This document shows, one piece after another, positions 7,582-16,098 of a DNA stretch of 42,399 bases (positions within the stretch are counted from its first letter, which is position 1; every line of letters begins with the position of its first letter). The position numbers were made by a program, and so were the translations under genes. The notes beneath the pieces are model-generated. The model made no database searches, was not told the DNA's origin, and was given only the letters and a program-made list of their open reading frames with translations. Source of the DNA: Alphaproteobacteria bacterium. GTDB lineage: Bacteria; Pseudomonadota; Alphaproteobacteria; Caulobacterales; Aquidulcibacteraceae. Location of the stretch: assembly GCA_030430715.1 (NCBI GenBank), contig JAUIJZ010000019.1, positions 1 to 42,399 of the forward strand. The letters run 5' to 3'.

Positions 7582-9314
7582 TGCGCAACAGCCTGTTCGC
7601 CCGCCTCTGGCGTGAGTACGTGTCGCGCTACGCCAAAGAGATAGCGCTTCTCGTTCCCGTGCTGATTCTGGTTGCTGCGACGGGCGTATCCTATGCGGGC
7701 ATTCTGAAATACGGCACCGACGCCATCGATGCTTCCGATTGGGGCGGCGTCACGTTTTGGGTCGGCATTGCCGTCGCCCTCGCTGCGGCGCGCGCCTTTT
7801 CGATGTGGGCGCAATCGGTGCTGTCCCAGGACATCTCCCTGAAAGTTCTGCGCGACCTTCAAGGCGCGATGTTCGGAAAGCTTTTGACCGCGGACTTCGC
7901 CCGCTTCTCGCGCGAAGAGCCGGGCAAGCTGGTCTCCCGCTTCACCAACGACATCAATGTCGTCAGCGAAGCGCTGGTGCGCGGCGGGCAAACCGCCGTC
8001 CGCGACGTGCTGACCTTGGTCGGCGCCATCGGCATCATGTTGTGGTTCGACTGGATGCTGACGCTGGTCGTTATCGCCGTGTTCGCCCTCGCTGGGGGGC
8101 CGCTGCAAGCCATCGCCGCCGCCGCGCGCAAACGCACCACCGCCGCGCAACAGCAGATCAGCACGCTTTCAGCCGTTTTGTTCGAAAGCTTCGGCGCGGC
8201 GCGCTTCATCAAAACCTATGGCCTTGAATCGCACGAAACCGAGCGCGCACGCCTGGCCTTCGACGAACGCCGCAAACTGCAATTCAAGCTCGCGCGCAAC
8301 CGCGCCATCACCGTTCCGCTCTTGGAGATCATCGGCGGCATCGCCTTTGGCGGCATCCTGCTGATCGCGGGCTGGCGCATCATCAACGACCAAATGACCA
8401 TCGGCGATCTCACCGGCATCGCCACCGCTTTCGCCACCATGACGCCATCGGCGCGCGCCATCGGCCAGTTCAACACGCTGATGAACGAAGCCCGCGCCGC
8501 GCTGGAACGCATTTTCGGCCTGCTCGATGAAACGGTTGAAATTATAGACAAGCCCGGCGCCAAACCGCTTGAGGTCAGCCAGGGGCGCGTGACGTTCGAA
8601 AATGTCAGCTTCTCTTATGGCGAAGGCGCCGCGCTGGAACATGTGAGCTTCACCGCCGAACCGGGCCAGACAATTGCGCTGGTCGGCTCCTCAGGCGCGG
8701 GCAAGTCCACCATCTTCAACCTGTTGCCGCGGCTCTATGACGTCACCGGCGGCTCGGTGAAAATCGACGGCCAGGACGTGCGTGAGGCGACGCTCGCCAG
8801 CGTGCGCGGCGCGATCTCGCTGGTCGCGCAGGAAGCTGCGCTGTTCAACGACACCATCCGCGCCAATATCGCGCTTGGCCGCCCCGGCGCCAGCGAAGTC
8901 GATATAGTCGAAGCGGCGCGCACGGCAGCGGCGCACGATTTCATCACCGCGCTGCCGAACGGCTACAACACAATCGTGGGCGAGCGCGGCGCCAACCTAT
9001 CCGGCGGCGAACGCCAACGCATCGCGCTGGCGCGCGCCGTGCTGCGCAATGCGCCGATCCTGTTGTTGGACGAAGCCACCAGCGCGCTCGACGCCGAAAG
9101 CGAAGCCAGGGTGCAGGACGCGCTGAAAATGCTGAGCCAAGGCCGCACCGTGCTTGTGATCGCGCACCGCCTCTCCACCGTGCGCGAGGCCGACCGTATC
9201 CTTGTGCTCGATCATGGCCGCGTGGTCGAAACCGGCGCGCACGAGGATCTTGTCAGCCATGACGGCGTCTATGCGCGCCTCAGCCGCCTGCAATTTTCCA
9301 ATCCGGGCGCCTGA
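7581..9314 (+). CDS. msbA: MsbA-type lipid A / lipid ABC exporter
   Basis: 577 residues, a half-transporter with an N-terminal six-helix permease domain (about 20-300) fused to an ATPase domain. Walker A GSSGAGKST (369-377), signature LSGGERQR, Walker B ILLLDEATSALD and the H-loop IAHRLST are all intact. Length and order fit MsbA, which flips core-lipid A across the inner membrane. The ATG overlaps the TAA of the DUF4170 gene. Related lipid or drug exporters look alike, but placement beside waaA, lpxK and acyltransferase genes supports the lipid A role. Confidence 0.88.
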   Translation: MRNSLFARLWREYVSRYAKEIALLVPVLILVAATGVSYAGILKYGTDAIDASDWGGVTFWVGIAVALAAARAFSMWAQSVLSQDISLKVLRDLQGAMFGKLLTADFARFSREEPGKLVSRFTNDINVVSEALVRGGQTAVRDVLTLVGAIGIMLWFDWMLTLVVIAVFALAGGPLQAIAAAARKRTTAAQQQISTLSAVLFESFGAARFIKTYGLESHETERARLAFDERRKLQFKLARNRAITVPLLEIIGGIAFGGILLIAGWRIINDQMTIGDLTGIATAFATMTPSARAIGQFNTLMNEARAALERIFGLLDETVEIIDKPGAKPLEVSQGRVTFENVSFSYGEGAALEHVSFTAEPGQTIALVGSSGAGKSTIFNLLPRLYDVTGGSVKIDGQDVREATLASVRGAISLVAQEAALFNDTIRANIALGRPGASEVDIVEAARTAAAHDFITALPNGYNTIVGERGANLSGGERQRIALARAVLRNAPILLLDEATSALDAESEARVQDALKMLSQGRTVLVIAHRLSTVREADRILVLDHGRVVETGAHEDLVSHDGVYARLSRLQFSNPGA

Positions 9315-9324
9315 AACGAGCGGC

Positions 9325-10086
9325 ATGATCATGACGGATACGAGTTGGCGGGAACACGGACTGTTTTTCTTCCACTGTCCCAAAGCCGCCGGCACCTCGC
9401 TGCGCAGCCAATTCACACCGCTCTTCCCTCCGGAAGAGCATAGCCCCGACATCGAACACGACGTCTTTCTGCACGAACAGAATAAGCCGCGGCTCGGCGA
9501 GTTTCGGGGTTACAAATTTTATTTCGGCCATTTCGGGCGCGACGTGCACGACGCCGTGCGCGTGAAGCATGTGCCGATGACGAATTTTCGCTCGCCGGCC
9601 GACCGCATTTTCTCGCTGTTTCTTTTCTTCCGCCGCAATGAGACCGACGATGCGCTGCTGACGCTGCCCAACCTCTACCCGCTTCTGGTGGCGAAGAAGG
9701 GCGGCCTTCGCGATTTTATCCTCTCCGATGACCCGCGCATCACCGTTTACACGCGCAACCACCACGCCAGGCAGCTGTCGCATTCCGGTTGGGAGCTCGA
9801 TGCGCCGGCGGCGCGCGAACGCGCCACGGAGATTCTGGACCGCATGCCCTGGTTTTACGTTTTCGAACGCCAGAGCGAGTCCATCGCCTGGGCGCAGGAA
9901 GCGATCGGCGTCACGCTCAAGGCAAACGTGCACCTCAACAGCGCCTCGGAAAGAGAACGCGAGGACGACGCGCTGCGCGCTGAATTCGAACCGCTGCGCG
10001 CGCGCGTTCTTGAGGCGAACGCCCTCGATCTGGAACTTTATGAGAAAGCCATCGCGCGCCTTGATCGTGTGAGCCGAGCGCCTTAG
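9325..10086 (+). CDS. sulfotransferase family protein
   Basis: 253 residues. The N-terminus has the PAPS 5'-phosphosulfate loop FFHCPKAAGTSLRS (Pro19-Lys20 and following) and then the 3'-phosphate site MTNFRSPADRIFSLF (Arg89, Ser97), the two diagnostic elements of carbohydrate-type sulfotransferases. There is no membrane segment, so it would act in the cytoplasm on a PAPS donor. ATG at 9325 is chosen, 10 bp after the transporter gene; ATG at 9331 is also possible. The open frame upstream lies within msbA. The position suggests a lipid or polysaccharide precursor as acceptor; this is inference. Confidence 0.85.
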   Translation: MIMTDTSWREHGLFFFHCPKAAGTSLRSQFTPLFPPEEHSPDIEHDVFLHEQNKPRLGEFRGYKFYFGHFGRDVHDAVRVKHVPMTNFRSPADRIFSLFLFFRRNETDDALLTLPNLYPLLVAKKGGLRDFILSDDPRITVYTRNHHARQLSHSGWELDAPAARERATEILDRMPWFYVFERQSESIAWAQEAIGVTLKANVHLNSASEREREDDALRAEFEPLRARVLEANALDLELYEKAIARLDRVSRAP

Positions 10087-10094
10087 CGCCTCAC
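10069..10094. terminator. hairpin across convergent stop codons
   Basis: GTGAG (10069-10073) pairs with CTCAC (10090-10094), and GCGC (10078-10081) pairs with GCGC (10086-10089) around CTTA, with a 4-nt bulge on one side. It covers the stop of the sulfotransferase gene and reaches the stop of the opposing phosphatase gene. There is no T-tract, so it is a possible 3'-end structure rather than a classical terminator. Confidence 0.4.
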
Positions 10095-10774
10095 TCGCGG
10101 CGCAGGATTTTGTCCACCAAAACGTTCGCCCACCACTCGCTCATGAAGGCGGCCTTCACCTTGGCCTGATCGTAATCCTCGCGGGCCCAATCGAGGAAGG
10201 CTTTGCCGCTCTCCTTGGTCTCCGCCAGATAGGTGGCGAAGAAAAAGTCGATCATCCCGGTCTTGCCCTGGCGGACGTGCAGATATTTCAGGCGGAGCTG
10301 CTCAACCGCCTCGGCGATCGGCGCGCCCATGGCGAAATGCTTGTAGAGCACCGCCATCACGCCGGCGCGGTCCGCCCCCGATTTGCAATGCATCAGCGCC
10401 GGATAGGCGATCTCCTCGAACAGCTGCTTGGCGTTGAGGATTTGTGTCAGACTGGGTGGCTCGCGCGAATGCATCCTCGCATCGATCATTGCGATGCCAT
10501 GCCGCTCGCAAGCTTCGCGCTCAAGCGCATAATAGCCGGTATTACCTGGCCCGCGCAGGTTGAGGATGGTCTTGAACCCCATCTCCGCATACCGCGCCAC
10601 TTGGCGCGGCGAGGGCTGGTTGGCCCGCGCCATGCGCCCCGGCTCGATCCAGTGGAAATTGCGGAATGCGGCCCGGAGGAAACCGTGATCGGTCCAGGTC
10701 AGGTCGTGCTCGGCCCGGCGGCGCCCTTGCGGGGTGGCGAGGTCGAAGCGGGACGGCTTGGCTTGATCGGACAT
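10091..10774 (-). CDS. PTP/dual-specificity-like phosphatase (possible CtpA-type lipid A phosphatase)
   Basis: 227 residues. The cysteine phosphatase P-loop is HCKSGADR (nucleophile Cys130, Arg136), preceded by beta strands and ARMHSREPPS, which may hold the general acid. The fold class is tyrosine/dual-specificity phosphatase; many bacterial members act on lipids or sugars instead of protein. Caulobacter CtpA, an essential PTP-like protein, has been linked to lipid A phosphate removal and envelope integrity. This gene's place within a lipid A cluster makes a similar role attractive but unproven. GAGGAA precedes the ATG closely. It is divergent from the DUF374 acyltransferase gene across 142 bp. 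Confidence 0.8.
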   Translation of the reverse strand: MSDQAKPSRFDLATPQGRRRAEHDLTWTDHGFLRAAFRNFHWIEPGRMARANQPSPRQVARYAEMGFKTILNLRGPGNTGYYALEREACERHGIAMIDARMHSREPPSLTQILNAKQLFEEIAYPALMHCKSGADRAGVMAVLYKHFAMGAPIAEAVEQLRLKYLHVRQGKTGMIDFFFATYLAETKESGKAFLDWAREDYDQAKVKAAFMSEWWANVLVDKILRRE

Positions 10775-10916
10775 TTCCTCGGTTCTGATCTGTCGTGCGG
10801 GCCCTGTGCACTGGCGCGATCCGGGCCGCGCCCCCTATAAGGGCGTTTCCGGCGGGTCGAAAGCGGCCACGACCCTCCATGACAGGGCGAATTCAGCTTC
10901 GCCACACTAGATCGCA

Positions 10917-11672
10917 ATGCTCAAACAGCTGCTCGGCAATCCTATCTTCCAATTTCTTGTTGGGCGCACCATCGGCCTCTACTTGCTGTTGGTGGGCGTC
11001 ACCACGCGCTGGAAGAAGGTCAACCGCAGCGCCATCGAGCCGTTCTTTCGCGGCGAGAGCGCACTCATCGGCTGCATCTGGCACGGGCGCTTTACACTTG
11101 TGCACAAGATGTGGGCCTTCGGGCCTGGAATCCCCAAAGCCAAAATGCTGATTTCGCAGTCGCGCGAAGGGGGCGTCGTGGCGCATACCTCCCGCACCGT
11201 CGGCGCGGAAGTCATTCGCGGCTCGGCGGCCAAGGGCGCCAAGCAGAAGGGCGGCGTCGAGGCGTTGCGCGCTATGGCGCGGCACATGGAGGGAGGCGGC
11301 GTGATCTGCATGACGCCAGACGGGCCCCGCGGGCCGCGCATGCGGGTCAAAAAGGGCCCGGTGCAACTCGCCAAAATCGCCGGCGTGCCGTTGATCGCCG
11401 TGACTTGGTCGACCAGCGCCCGCATCGTGTTCGATTCCTGGGACCGCTTCGTGCTGCCGTTGCCGTTCGGGCGCGGCACGCTCATTTGGAGCGATCCGAT
11501 CGCACCGCCCGCGCCGGACGCAAGCGACGCTGAGATCGAAGCCGTTCGCGCCAATCTTGAACAGGAGATGATCCGCATTGCGGCCGAGGCCGACCGGCTG
11601 GCCGGCGTGGATGTGATAGCGCCTGCCCCCGCCCCTCAGAGCGCCACCGCTCAGCCCGAGCCCGCGCCGTGA
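10917..11672 (+). CDS. DUF374 lysophospholipid acyltransferase-family protein
   Basis: 251 residues with an N-terminal hydrophobic segment (about 10-28). The catalytic His is in WHGR (55-58), the DUF374 counterpart of the HX4D motif, and the second signature is TPDGPRGP. Members are presumed membrane-associated acyltransferases found beside waaA and lpxK in alphaproteobacteria. The C-terminus is a low-complexity Ala/Pro stretch. No good Shine-Dalgarno is seen before the ATG. The stop overlaps the GTG start of waaA (GTGA). Substrate is unknown; a lipid A or ornithine-lipid precursor is possible. Confidence 0.85.
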   Translation: MLKQLLGNPIFQFLVGRTIGLYLLLVGVTTRWKKVNRSAIEPFFRGESALIGCIWHGRFTLVHKMWAFGPGIPKAKMLISQSREGGVVAHTSRTVGAEVIRGSAAKGAKQKGGVEALRAMARHMEGGGVICMTPDGPRGPRMRVKKGPVQLAKIAGVPLIAVTWSTSARIVFDSWDRFVLPLPFGRGTLIWSDPIAPPAPDASDAEIEAVRANLEQEMIRIAAEADRLAGVDVIAPAPAPQSATAQPEPAP

Positions 11673-12967
11673 GCTTTTCGCCCGCCCTCAGCCTCTATCG
11701 TGGCGCGATGGATGTCGTCGGCCCGTTTGCGGGCTTGTGGTTCCAAGCGCGGGCGCGTTCGGGAAAGGAAGACGCCGCCCGCCTTGGCGAGCGCTTCGCG
11801 CGTTACAAAAGATCGCGCCCACCGGGCACATTGATTTGGCTGCATGCCGCAAGCGTCGGCGAATCCACCGTGGCGCTTGCGTTGATCGATGCGCTGCACG
11901 CCAGCGATCGCGACCTTTCCTTTGTTCTGAGCACCGGGACACGCACATCCGCGGAATTGGTTGCGCGCCGCGCGCCGCCGCGTACGCGGCACATCTACGC
12001 CCCGCTCGACCGTCCCGACGTCGTGCGTCGCTTTCTGAAGCACTGGCGTCCGGCGATCGGTGTTTTCGTCGAAAGCGAGCTTTGGCCCAATCTCATTTTA
12101 CAAGCGCGGCGCGCCCATCTTACGTTAGCGCTCGTCAATGCACGCATGAGCCCAAAGAGCCTCAAGCGCTGGCGCAGCTGGGGCGCTGCCGGCCGTCGTC
12201 TGCTGCGCGCCTTCGCGTGGGTGTCCGCCGCCGACGCACGCACGAGCGAAACGCTGACGCACTTGCGTGGCGCACCGGTGACGACGCTCGGCAATCTCAA
12301 ACTGGCCGCACCGCCCCTGCATGTCGATGATATTGCCCGCGCCAATCTCGCGGCGGAAATCGGCGCGCGGCCTGTCTGGCTGGCGGCGTCCACGCATCCG
12401 GGCGAAGACGAAATCTTACTCGACGCGCATACGCGTTTACGCGCCGAATTCCCCGATGCGCTGCTCATCATCGCGCCGCGTCACCCCGAGCGCGGTGAAG
12501 CCATCGCCGCCCTGGCGCAAGGCGCTCCGCGACGCTCTCAAGGCGCAAAAATTGGCGACGCTTCCGTTTATGTCGCCGATACGCTCGGCGAACTCGGCAC
12601 GCTCTACCAGCTTTCGCCGGCCGCCTTTGTCGGAGGAAGCCTGCTGCCGCACCTGAAAGGACATAATCCCGTCGAACCGGCTAAACTCGGCGCCGCGATC
12701 ATCACAGGTCCGCATGTCGAAAGCTTCGAAGATCTTTACACGGCTTTATTTTCGGCCAGCGGCGCGCTTAGCGTGAGCGACGCACCTGAACTGGCCGCTA
12801 GCGTCGCCGACTTGTGGCGCGATGACGCCAAACGCGCGGCCTTGCGCGGCGCGGCGGGCGAGGTCGTAAAAGCCAGCGCTGAAGCTATGACCACGACCGC
12901 CACAGAAATTCTTGTGCGGTTGCCGAATGTCGCGCGCGCGCCGAGACGGATCGATGCGACCGCCTGA
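11669..12967 (+). CDS. waaA: 3-deoxy-D-manno-octulosonate (Kdo) transferase WaaA
   Basis: 432 residues, GT30 family inner-membrane-associated glycosyltransferase that adds Kdo from CMP-Kdo to lipid A precursor. The N-terminal motif LHAASVGES contains the proposed base Glu; ESELWPNLI and the C-terminal GGSLLPHLKGHNPVEPAKLG are WaaA signatures. GTG start at 11669 is fixed by the 4-bp overlap with the preceding stop. The reading frame overlaps lpxK by 14 bp, so the three genes are coupled. Confidence 0.95.
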   Translation: MSFSPALSLYRGAMDVVGPFAGLWFQARARSGKEDAARLGERFARYKRSRPPGTLIWLHAASVGESTVALALIDALHASDRDLSFVLSTGTRTSAELVARRAPPRTRHIYAPLDRPDVVRRFLKHWRPAIGVFVESELWPNLILQARRAHLTLALVNARMSPKSLKRWRSWGAAGRRLLRAFAWVSAADARTSETLTHLRGAPVTTLGNLKLAAPPLHVDDIARANLAAEIGARPVWLAASTHPGEDEILLDAHTRLRAEFPDALLIIAPRHPERGEAIAALAQGAPRRSQGAKIGDASVYVADTLGELGTLYQLSPAAFVGGSLLPHLKGHNPVEPAKLGAAIITGPHVESFEDLYTALFSASGALSVSDAPELAASVADLWRDDAKRAALRGAAGEVVKASAEAMTTTATEILVRLPNVARAPRRIDATA

Positions 12968-13940
12968 ATTCTGGAACGCCGATGCAGGCGGACGCGACTC
13001 CGCCCCGCTCGTCCGCGCGTTGCTGACGCCAGTGTCCTGGGCTTATGCATGGGCGGCTGCCAATCGCATGCGCAGTACGGTGGCGCGCCACGCACCGGTG
13101 CCGGTGATTTGCGTTGGCAATCTCACGGTCGGCGGCGCAGGCAAAACGCCAGTCGCACGCGCGATACGCGCACGCCTCGGCGCAGGTGCGCATACATTGT
13201 CGCGCGGCTATGGCGGACGCATCTCAGGCCCACTGCGCGTAACCGGCGACATGAGCGCATTGGAAGTCGGCGACGAACCGTTGCTGCACGCAAGCGACGG
13301 CCCCGCTTGGATCGCGCGCGACCGCCTCGCCGGCGCGCTCGCAGCCGCCAATGCCGGCGCGCACGCTATCATCATGGACGACGGCTTCCAAAACCCCGCT
13401 CTGGCGAAAGACTTATCCTTGCTGGTGGTCGACCCGGCTTTCGGCATCGGCAATGGGCAAGTCTTTCCCGCCGGGCCGTTGCGCGAACGCCTCGCCAGCG
13501 GCCTCGCGCGCGCGGACGCGGCCATCCTCCTGTACAACATGGACGCAGGGGCAGAAGAGCTGGACTGGCTCGACAGCTTCGACAAGCCCATCCTTCGGGC
13601 CAGCATCGCCCCCATGCAGGATACGCCGAGAGGAAAATTCGTCGCCTTTGCAGGTCTGGCGCGGCCGGAAAAATTCTTCGACACGCTCGCCGCGCTTGGC
13701 GTCGAGTTGGAGGACGCCGCACCCTATCCCGATCATCACCCCTACAGTGAAGACGACCTCACTTTCCTAATGACCCTAGCCGACGAGCGCGGCGCCAAGC
13801 TCATCACAACCGAGAAGGACGCCGCCCGCCTCAACCCCGTTTGGCGCGCGCGCGTCGAAGTCTTGCCAGTGACGGCGCGTTTTCAAGATGAAGCAGCGCT
13901 CGACGCCTTGCTTGCACCGATCCAATCGCGGATGACCTAA
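12954..13940 (+). CDS. lpxK: tetraacyldisaccharide 4'-kinase LpxK
   Basis: 328 residues, the membrane-bound kinase that phosphorylates the 4' position of the lipid A disaccharide. P-loop NLTVGGAGKTP (Lys64-Thr65) is intact, and LSRGYGGR, the DDGFQNP motif and the C-terminal TTEKDAARL are family-typical. ATG at 12954 is chosen: it lies inside the end of waaA and begins the conserved RPPEFW segment; the upstream extension to 12912 does not look family-like. The following acyltransferase starts 8 bp after the stop. Confidence 0.95.
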   Translation: MRPPEFWNADAGGRDSAPLVRALLTPVSWAYAWAAANRMRSTVARHAPVPVICVGNLTVGGAGKTPVARAIRARLGAGAHTLSRGYGGRISGPLRVTGDMSALEVGDEPLLHASDGPAWIARDRLAGALAAANAGAHAIIMDDGFQNPALAKDLSLLVVDPAFGIGNGQVFPAGPLRERLASGLARADAAILLYNMDAGAEELDWLDSFDKPILRASIAPMQDTPRGKFVAFAGLARPEKFFDTLAALGVELEDAAPYPDHHPYSEDDLTFLMTLADERGAKLITTEKDAARLNPVWRARVEVLPVTARFQDEAALDALLAPIQSRMT

Positions 13941-13948
13941 CTTCAAAC

Positions 13949-14866
13949 ATGGCAAAACCCAAAGAGCTCAATCTCGGCTTCCGCGTCGAAGCGATGGCTT
14001 GGCAGACTTATGTCGGCGCATTGCGCGCGCTCGGACTTGAGCGTGCTTCGCGCTGGGGCGCAGCGCTTGTGCCGACGATCGCGCCCATGACGAGCGCGTG
14101 GACCACGGCGCTGCGCAATCTGCGCATGGCTTTCCCGAACGAGAGCGAACAATGGCGCGAGGATGTGCGCCGCGGCGCGTTCGCCGAACTTGGCCGCCTC
14201 TCCGGCGAGTTCGCGCACATGGACAAGTTCATGGAGAAATACAGTCGCGGCGAGATCGAATATCACGGCGCGGACATACTCGAACGCTATTTCGGCAAGG
14301 GCGCGGTATATTTCGGCGGCCACTTCACCAATTGGGAAGTCACCTCGCTCTGCGTCGCGCAGACCGATCGCGATTGCTATTTCACATATCGTCCCGCCAA
14401 CAATCCGTTGATCGACAAATACATTGTCGATACGCGCCGCCAATTCGGCCTTGAGCTGCAAGCTGCAAAGGGCAAGCAAGGCGGCATGGGTTTGTTGCGC
14501 GCGCTCGCCAAGGGCAAAGCCGTCGCGCTGATGAATGATCAAAAATACAATGCCGGCGTCGCGGCGCCTCTGTTCGGCTATGATTGCTTCACCGCTGACG
14601 GCCCCACGCGCCTCGCCTTACGCTTCAAGGTCCCGCTAATTCCGATTTCAGGGCGGCGTATTGGCGGCACGAACTTTCGCATCACAGTGCACGAACCGCT
14701 GCCGCTCAACTACGACGCGCCGGAAAACGATGACAACGCCGTGCTCGACGGCGTCATTAAGGTCAATCAATTCATCGAGGCGCGCATCCGCGAAGCGCCT
14801 GAACAATGGTTCTGGGCCCACCGGCGCTGGCCGAAAGAGGCATGGGCCAAGGCTGGCGTAAAATAG
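13949..14866 (+). CDS. LpxL/HtrB-type lipid A acyltransferase
   Basis: 305 residues of the LpxL/LpxM/HtrB lysophospholipid acyltransferase family, which transfer secondary acyl chains onto Kdo-lipid A. The catalytic motif is GGHFTNWE (His125 to Glu130), followed by YRPANNPLID and later MNDQKYNAGV. It is the last gene of the co-directional DUF374-waaA-lpxK run. LpxL versus a very-long-chain acyltransferase cannot be decided by eye. No clear terminator follows; the next 115 bp holds the leader of a lipoprotein gene. Confidence 0.9.
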   Translation: MAKPKELNLGFRVEAMAWQTYVGALRALGLERASRWGAALVPTIAPMTSAWTTALRNLRMAFPNESEQWREDVRRGAFAELGRLSGEFAHMDKFMEKYSRGEIEYHGADILERYFGKGAVYFGGHFTNWEVTSLCVAQTDRDCYFTYRPANNPLIDKYIVDTRRQFGLELQAAKGKQGGMGLLRALAKGKAVALMNDQKYNAGVAAPLFGYDCFTADGPTRLALRFKVPLIPISGRRIGGTNFRITVHEPLPLNYDAPENDDNAVLDGVIKVNQFIEARIREAPEQWFWAHRRWPKEAWAKAGVK

Positions 14867-14981
14867 AATGCACAATACGCTCTGAGCACTCGTACGAACT
14901 TGGTCGCGCGTATTTTATATGCTGGCGCATCGCAAAGTTTCGCTGCTAGACAATCGTCAAAGACAACAGGGGGATCATCCT

Positions 14982-15473
14982 ATGCGTACAGTTTTATTTG
15001 CACTCGCTGCTTGCGGCATCGCCGCTTGCACGCCTGCCACCGCGCCTGAAGAAGCTGCGCCGGCTGGCGACAACACACTCGCCGCACTGCAATCAGCCAG
15101 CGTCAATGCATGCCCGGAAGGCAGCGTTCAAGCTGATGCGCGCAGCGAAGGCTTCGGTGAATTCAGCGGCGTCACCATTGACGACATCGCAAGCGTGCCC
15201 TCGCTGGGAGAGCGCGCGATCTATCTGCGCCGAGTCACTGTGGCGCCGGGCGGCATCATCGGCTGGCACGAACATGGCGAAGCACAAGGCATGGCCATGC
15301 TGATTTCCGGTGCGATTACCGAAGCGCGCAATAATTGCGTCGATACGATCGACCACCAGCCTGGCAACGTCACGCTGGAAGATTCCACGCTCAGCCATGG
15401 CTTCCGTAATGACGGCGCCGAACCGGCGGTCTTCCTCGTTTGGGGCAGCGAGCCGGCGACGGCCACGCCGTAA
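14982..15473 (+). CDS. cupin-domain lipoprotein, copy 1
   Basis: 163 residues. Signal peptide with two possible lipobox cysteines (Cys11 and Cys16; Cys16 is more plausible by length). After a Glu/Ala-rich linker comes a single cupin beta-barrel: PGGIIGWHEHGEAQGM gives the metal ligands His-X-His and Glu-like positions, and TLSHGFRNDG provides the second motif. The role is unknown: metal-binding, ligand-binding or enzymatic. AGGGGG lies 8-9 bp before the ATG at 14982; the frame upstream to 14919 is not signal-like. It is paralogous to the next gene and separated from it by a terminator. Confidence 0.85.
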   Translation: MRTVLFALAACGIAACTPATAPEEAAPAGDNTLAALQSASVNACPEGSVQADARSEGFGEFSGVTIDDIASVPSLGERAIYLRRVTVAPGGIIGWHEHGEAQGMAMLISGAITEARNNCVDTIDHQPGNVTLEDSTLSHGFRNDGAEPAVFLVWGSEPATATP

Positions 15474-15497
15474 CCGAATTCGTTCGCATTCTTTATC

Positions 15498-15530
15498 GCG
15501 CCGCTGGCTACACGCCGGCGGCGCTTTTTA
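15498..15530 (+). terminator. Rho-independent terminator after cupin lipoprotein 1
   Basis: A 10-bp stem (15498-15507 with 15515-15524, one G-T wobble), 7-nt loop and then TTTTTA. It lies 24 bp past the stop and separates the two tandem paralogues transcriptionally. Confidence 0.88.
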
Positions 15531-15560
15531 TTGCGCTGCCTGCAATTGCGTGCACGCGGC

Positions 15561-15579
15561 GTCCCGGTTAACCCGGGAC
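15561..15579. promoter_or_regulatory. inverted repeat in the leader of cupin lipoprotein 2
   Basis: GTCCCGG (15561-15567), spacer TTAAC, CCGGGAC (15573-15579): a perfect 7-bp inverted repeat ending 22 bp before the ATG, with no T-tract. It could be an operator or a 5' UTR hairpin near the ribosome site. No regulator is identified. Confidence 0.45.
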
Positions 15580-15601
15580 CACTGCAAGGTGAGAGAAAAT
15601 C

Positions 15602-16096
15602 ATGCGAAAATTATTGATATCGGTCGCGGCTGTCGCGTTAGCTGCGTGCACGCAAGCACCACCCGCGCCAGACGCCGCTGAAAGCGCCGGTCCGGATGCG
15701 ACCATGGCCGCGCTGATGGCCGCCGCGCCCGAAGAGTGTCCCGAAGGCGAAGTGCAAGAAGGCGCCGTCACAGAAGGACCGGCCGAAGCTGTTGGCCTCA
15801 CCGAAGAACTGATGAACGCGTCCGAGATGAACGGACTGTTTGCCGGCCATGTCGTGCGCCTGCGCCGCATCATCGTCGAACCGGGCGGCGTCGTGCCGTG
15901 GCACAATCACGACGAACGCCAAGGCATGGGGCTCATTGTCTCCGGCACCTTCACCGAATATCTCAACACATGCCGCGTGCCGATCCCGCGCGGACCGGGC
16001 TCGATCTCGCGCGAGATCGCTGGCGTGCATCATTATTGGCGCAATGAAAGCGAAGAACCGGTCGTGCTGCTCGCCGCGGACGTGACGCCGCAATAA
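15602..16096 (+). CDS. cupin-domain lipoprotein, copy 2
   Basis: 164 residues, paralogue of the preceding gene. Lipobox VALAAC with Cys16; acidic Ala/Pro linker; conserved CPEGEVQ block also found upstream (CPEGSVQ); cupin motif PGGVVPWHNHDERQGM; second motif around GVHHYWRNES. Both copies share the layout signal, CPEG block, cupin, but the linker and surface loops differ, so they are old rather than recent duplicates. GGTGAGAG precedes the ATG. Its stop lies 2 bp from the stop of the opposing M23 gene. Confidence 0.85.
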   Translation: MRKLLISVAAVALAACTQAPPAPDAAESAGPDATMAALMAAAPEECPEGEVQEGAVTEGPAEAVGLTEELMNASEMNGLFAGHVVRLRRIIVEPGGVVPWHNHDERQGMGLIVSGTFTEYLNTCRVPIPRGPGSISREIAGVHHYWRNESEEPVVLLAADVTPQ

Positions 16097-16098
16097 GC

